Shown: positions 61,786 through 64,000 of the stretch, one piece after another
Layout of the letters: every line of letters starts with the position of its first letter
Position numbering within the stretch: the first letter of the stretch is position 1
Source: Nocardia gamkensis NBRC 108242
GTDB lineage: Bacteria > Actinomycetota > Actinomycetes > Mycobacteriales > Mycobacteriaceae
Assembly: GCF_001612985.1 (NCBI RefSeq)
Contig: NZ_BDBM01000018.1
Location: 62,001-126,000, forward strand
Direction of reading: 5' to 3'
Length of the DNA stretch: 64,000 nucleotides
Notes under the pieces: model-generated
What the model was told of the DNA's origin: nothing
The model's input: the letters and a program-made list of their open reading frames with translations, nothing else
The model's database searches: none
Position numbers and translations under genes: made by a program

Positions 61786-64000
61786 TCATGACCGCCCCAC
61801 GTTCCGTGTCGCTTCCCAGCTCGGGGGATCCAGCAATTCGGACAATCGGGGACCGATCTGCGCCAGCGCTTCCGGTGCCGTCATCTGATCGTGCGGGACG
61901 TCGACGGGATGATCGTCGACCCGGCCGTCGACATAAGGTTGCCAGCCGTCCGCCGCGGTCTCGTGACCGGCCGCGCTGAAGTAGTCCAGCCTGCCGCGGA
62001 AGACCGCAGGCCGGTGCTCGGCGATCAGCTCGGCCGAGCGCACCGCGCTGCGGTAGATCCGGCGCACCCGGTCCGGGGTGAGCACCGCCATGTCCGGCGG
62101 GATGGTGGCGTGCAGCGCGGCCAGCGCCTCTTCGCTCAGGTCGTGGATGTCGCCGTCGCCGGGCAGCAGCGCGTCCGCGCCGATGCCCAATTCGGCCAGC
62201 GCCTCGCGGATCGCCGCACGGAAGTCGGTGACGTCGATGTCAGGATGGCTGTCGAGCATGGTCAGCAGCCCGACCTCCTCCCCCGCGGACTGCAACCGAG
62301 TCGCCACCGCGTGCGCCAGCACACCACCGAGCGACCAGCCGAGCAGCCGGTAGGGCCCGTGCGGCTGCACCGCACGGATCTCGGCCACATAGCGGTGCGC
62401 CATCTCGGCCAGTGACTCGGGCAGGTAACCCTCTTCGGTCAGCGCGGGTGACTGGAGGCCGAAGATCGGCGTGCTCGCGGGCACGTAGCGGGCGAGACCC
62501 GCGTAGCACCAGGACAATCCGTACATCGGATGCAGGCAGAACAGCGGCTGGGCGGCGGCCACGTCGTGCGGCACCATGGTCCGGATCGGCAGCAGCACAC
62601 CGAGCGCCGCGTTCGAATCCTGGTCGTAGTCGTGGTCGTCGGCCAGCGCGGCCTGGATCCGGGCCGCCAGCGCCGCCGGAGTGGGATCGGTGAAGAACCA
62701 CTGCACCCGCACCTCGGCGCCGGTGAGCGCGCGCAGCCTGCTGACCGCGCGGGTGGCGACCAGCGAGGTGCCGCCCAGATCGAAGAAGTCGTCGTCCATA
62801 CCGACCCGCTGTCCGGCGCCGGACGCGAGCACCTCGTCGAACACCTCGAGCACGGTCCGCTCCAGCGGCGTGCCGGGTGCCCGGTACGGACGGGTCACCA
62901 GCCGCGGCTCGGGCAGCGCCTTGCGGTCGAGTTTGCCGCTGGCGTTGAGCGGAAGCCCGGCGAGCGCGACGACAGCCGAGGGCACCATGTACGACGGCAG
63001 GGCGGCGCGGGCGTGTGTCAGCACCGTGGCCTCGTCGACGGTCTCCCCCGGCGCGGCGACCACATGGGCGACCAGCCGGTCACCGGTCGCGCCGCGCACC
63101 ACCGAGACCGCGGCCTGCCGCACCTGGGGATGCCCGGTCAGCACGGCCTCGATCTCACCGAGCTCCACGCGCTGGCCGCGCAGCTTGACCTGGAAGTCGC
63201 CGCGGCCCAGATATTCCAGCGCGTCGTCGCGCCAGCGCACGATGTCGCCTGTGCGATAGAGCCTGTCGCCGCCTGTATGGGCGACGAAACGCTCGGCGGT
63301 GAGCGCCGGGGCGCCGAGATAGCCGCGCGCCAACTGCACACCCGCGATGTACAACTCGCCTGCCGCGCCCGGCGGCACCGGCCGCAAGTGCCGGTCGAGT
63401 ACGTGCACGCGAGTGTTGGCCACCGGAACGCCGATCGGAACCGCCGCCGCGGCGCCGCCGCGCACGGGATGACCGGTGACCACGGTGGCCTCGGCCGGGC
63501 CGTACCAGTTGACCAGCGCGGCGCCGGGCACGGCCGCGGCGAAAGCCGCCGCGGTCTCCCCGGACAACGCCTCACCCGCGGCGAACACCCGCCGCAGCGA
63601 CGGGTACTCCGCGGCCGGATTCGCGGCCGGGTCCAGGAACGCGTCCAGCATCGACGGCACGAAATGCACCGTCGTGACGGCGTTGTCGATGATGAGGCGG
63701 GCCAGGTAGGCGGGGTCGCGATGGCCGTCGGGCGCGGCGATCACGATCGACGCGCCGGTCTGCAACGGCCAGAACAACTCCCAGGCGGAGATGTCGAAGG
63801 TGATCGGCGTCTTGTGCAGCACCACGTCGCCGTCGTCGTGCGGATATGCCGCCTGCGCCCAACGGAACTGGTTGACCATCTGCCGGTGCGTGATCATCAC
63901 GCCCTTGGGCCGACCGGTCGAGCCGGAGGTGTAGACGACATAGGCGACGGTGTCCGGATACCCGTACTCCTGCGGCCACGGGCCTTCGTACGGAGCCAGA
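61786..64000 (-). CDS. NRPS terminal module A-T-TE, partial at the window edge
   Basis: The last module of a second, separate peptide synthetase; the 5' part lies beyond the window. The adenylation domain is cut just before core 3 (YTSGSTGRPKGVMITH) and shows FDISAWELFW, NWYGPAEATV, YRTGDIV, RGDFQVKLRGQRVELGEIE and NASGKLDRK. The carrier domain has DDFFDLGGTSLVATR. A type I thioesterase follows: FCLHPMYGLSWCYAGLA, nucleophile LLGWSLGGVLAH, acid MLDSHPD and a late His in DVPHDQM. By eye the specificity positions read D-I-W-H-F-A-W-V, which I cannot match to a known substrate. The architecture ends a chain released by hydrolysis or cyclisation. It has nothing to do with the nocobactin genes 40 kb away. 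Confidence 0.85.
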   Translation of the reverse strand, partial: LAPYEGPWPQEYGYPDTVAYVVYTSGSTGRPKGVMITHRQMVNQFRWAQAAYPHDDGDVVLHKTPITFDISAWELFWPLQTGASIVIAAPDGHRDPAYLARLIIDNAVTTVHFVPSMLDAFLDPAANPAAEYPSLRRVFAAGEALSGETAAAFAAAVPGAALVNWYGPAEATVVTGHPVRGGAAAAVPIGVPVANTRVHVLDRHLRPVPPGAAGELYIAGVQLARGYLGAPALTAERFVAHTGGDRLYRTGDIVRWRDDALEYLGRGDFQVKLRGQRVELGEIEAVLTGHPQVRQAAVSVVRGATGDRLVAHVVAAPGETVDEATVLTHARAALPSYMVPSAVVALAGLPLNASGKLDRKALPEPRLVTRPYRAPGTPLERTVLEVFDEVLASGAGQRVGMDDDFFDLGGTSLVATRAVSRLRALTGAEVRVQWFFTDPTPAALAARIQAALADDHDYDQDSNAALGVLLPIRTMVPHDVAAAQPLFCLHPMYGLSWCYAGLARYVPASTPIFGLQSPALTEEGYLPESLAEMAHRYVAEIRAVQPHGPYRLLGWSLGGVLAHAVATRLQSAGEEVGLLTMLDSHPDIDVTDFRAAIREALAELGIGADALLPGDGDIHDLSEEALAALHATIPPDMAVLTPDRVRRIYRSAVRSAELIAEHRPAVFRGRLDYFSAAGHETAADGWQPYVDGRVDDHPVDVPHDQMTAPEALAQIGPRLSELLDPPSWEATRNVGRS

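Overview
The window is a high-GC actinobacterial chromosome segment, almost certainly from Nocardia or a very close relative. The evidence is a nocobactin/mycobactin-type siderophore cluster with iron-box operators, antigen-85-like mycolyltransferases, an MmpL transporter, an MTB12-like secreted protein and a mycobacterial-style S10 ribosomal protein operon.

Positions 1-27.7 kb are an iron-acquisition island. On the minus strand lie a lysine N6-hydroxylase (nbtG), a formyltransferase (nbtH), two large NRPSs (C-A-T-C-T and C-A-T-E), a type II thioesterase (nbtA), a stand-alone ketosynthase (nbtB), an AT-KR-ACP-methyltransferase PKS (nbtC) and an ArCP-Cy-A-T NRPS (nbtD). Together they should build a salicyl-(methyl)oxazoline, N-hydroxylysine, 3-hydroxyacyl, caprolactam siderophore that is N-formylated and C-methylated. 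The salicylate synthase and salicyl-AMP ligase are not in the window. Next come an MTB12-like secreted protein, a siderophore-interacting reductase and an IrtB/IrtA exporter-type ABC pair that would import and reduce the ferric siderophore. Seven IdeR-type boxes sit in front of these units and tie them into one iron regulon.

Positions 28-40.7 kb hold mostly single genes: a small cysteine-containing protein, an F420/FMN split-barrel protein, a putative glycolipid-binding protein, an RluA-type pseudouridine synthase, a CPBP protease, a very unusual membrane protein with an Asn-Gly-His-Thr repeat tract and a C-terminal helix-turn-helix, an MmpL transporter, an EXLDI protein, a NUDIX hydrolase, a VapBC-like toxin-antitoxin pair, an epimerase and a phosphatase-like protein. 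Positions 40.8-46.1 kb are the S10 operon (rpsJ to rpsQ) on the minus strand, closed by a strong hairpin.

Positions 46.6-61.6 kb hold a hotdog thioesterase-like protein, an ABC ATPase that has lost most catalytic motifs, a secreted lipase, two antigen-85-like esterases, a lycopene-cyclase-like flavoprotein and a DrrABC-type exporter. They also hold a striking lipid-metabolism locus: an aldehyde dehydrogenase lacking its catalytic Cys, a Mce3R-like regulator with two fused TetR modules, an enoyl-CoA hydratase and an SDR lacking its Tyr/Lys pair. Two 16-bp near-identical direct repeats in the regulator/hydratase divergent promoter are the probable operator. MntH follows. At the right edge (61.8 kb to the end) the terminal A-T-TE module of a second, separate NRPS runs out of the window.

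The most novel signals are the tandem-TetR/direct-repeat locus with catalytically degenerate enzymes, the NGHT-repeat membrane protein, the pseudo-ABC ATPase, and the iron-box-linked MTB12-like secreted protein.
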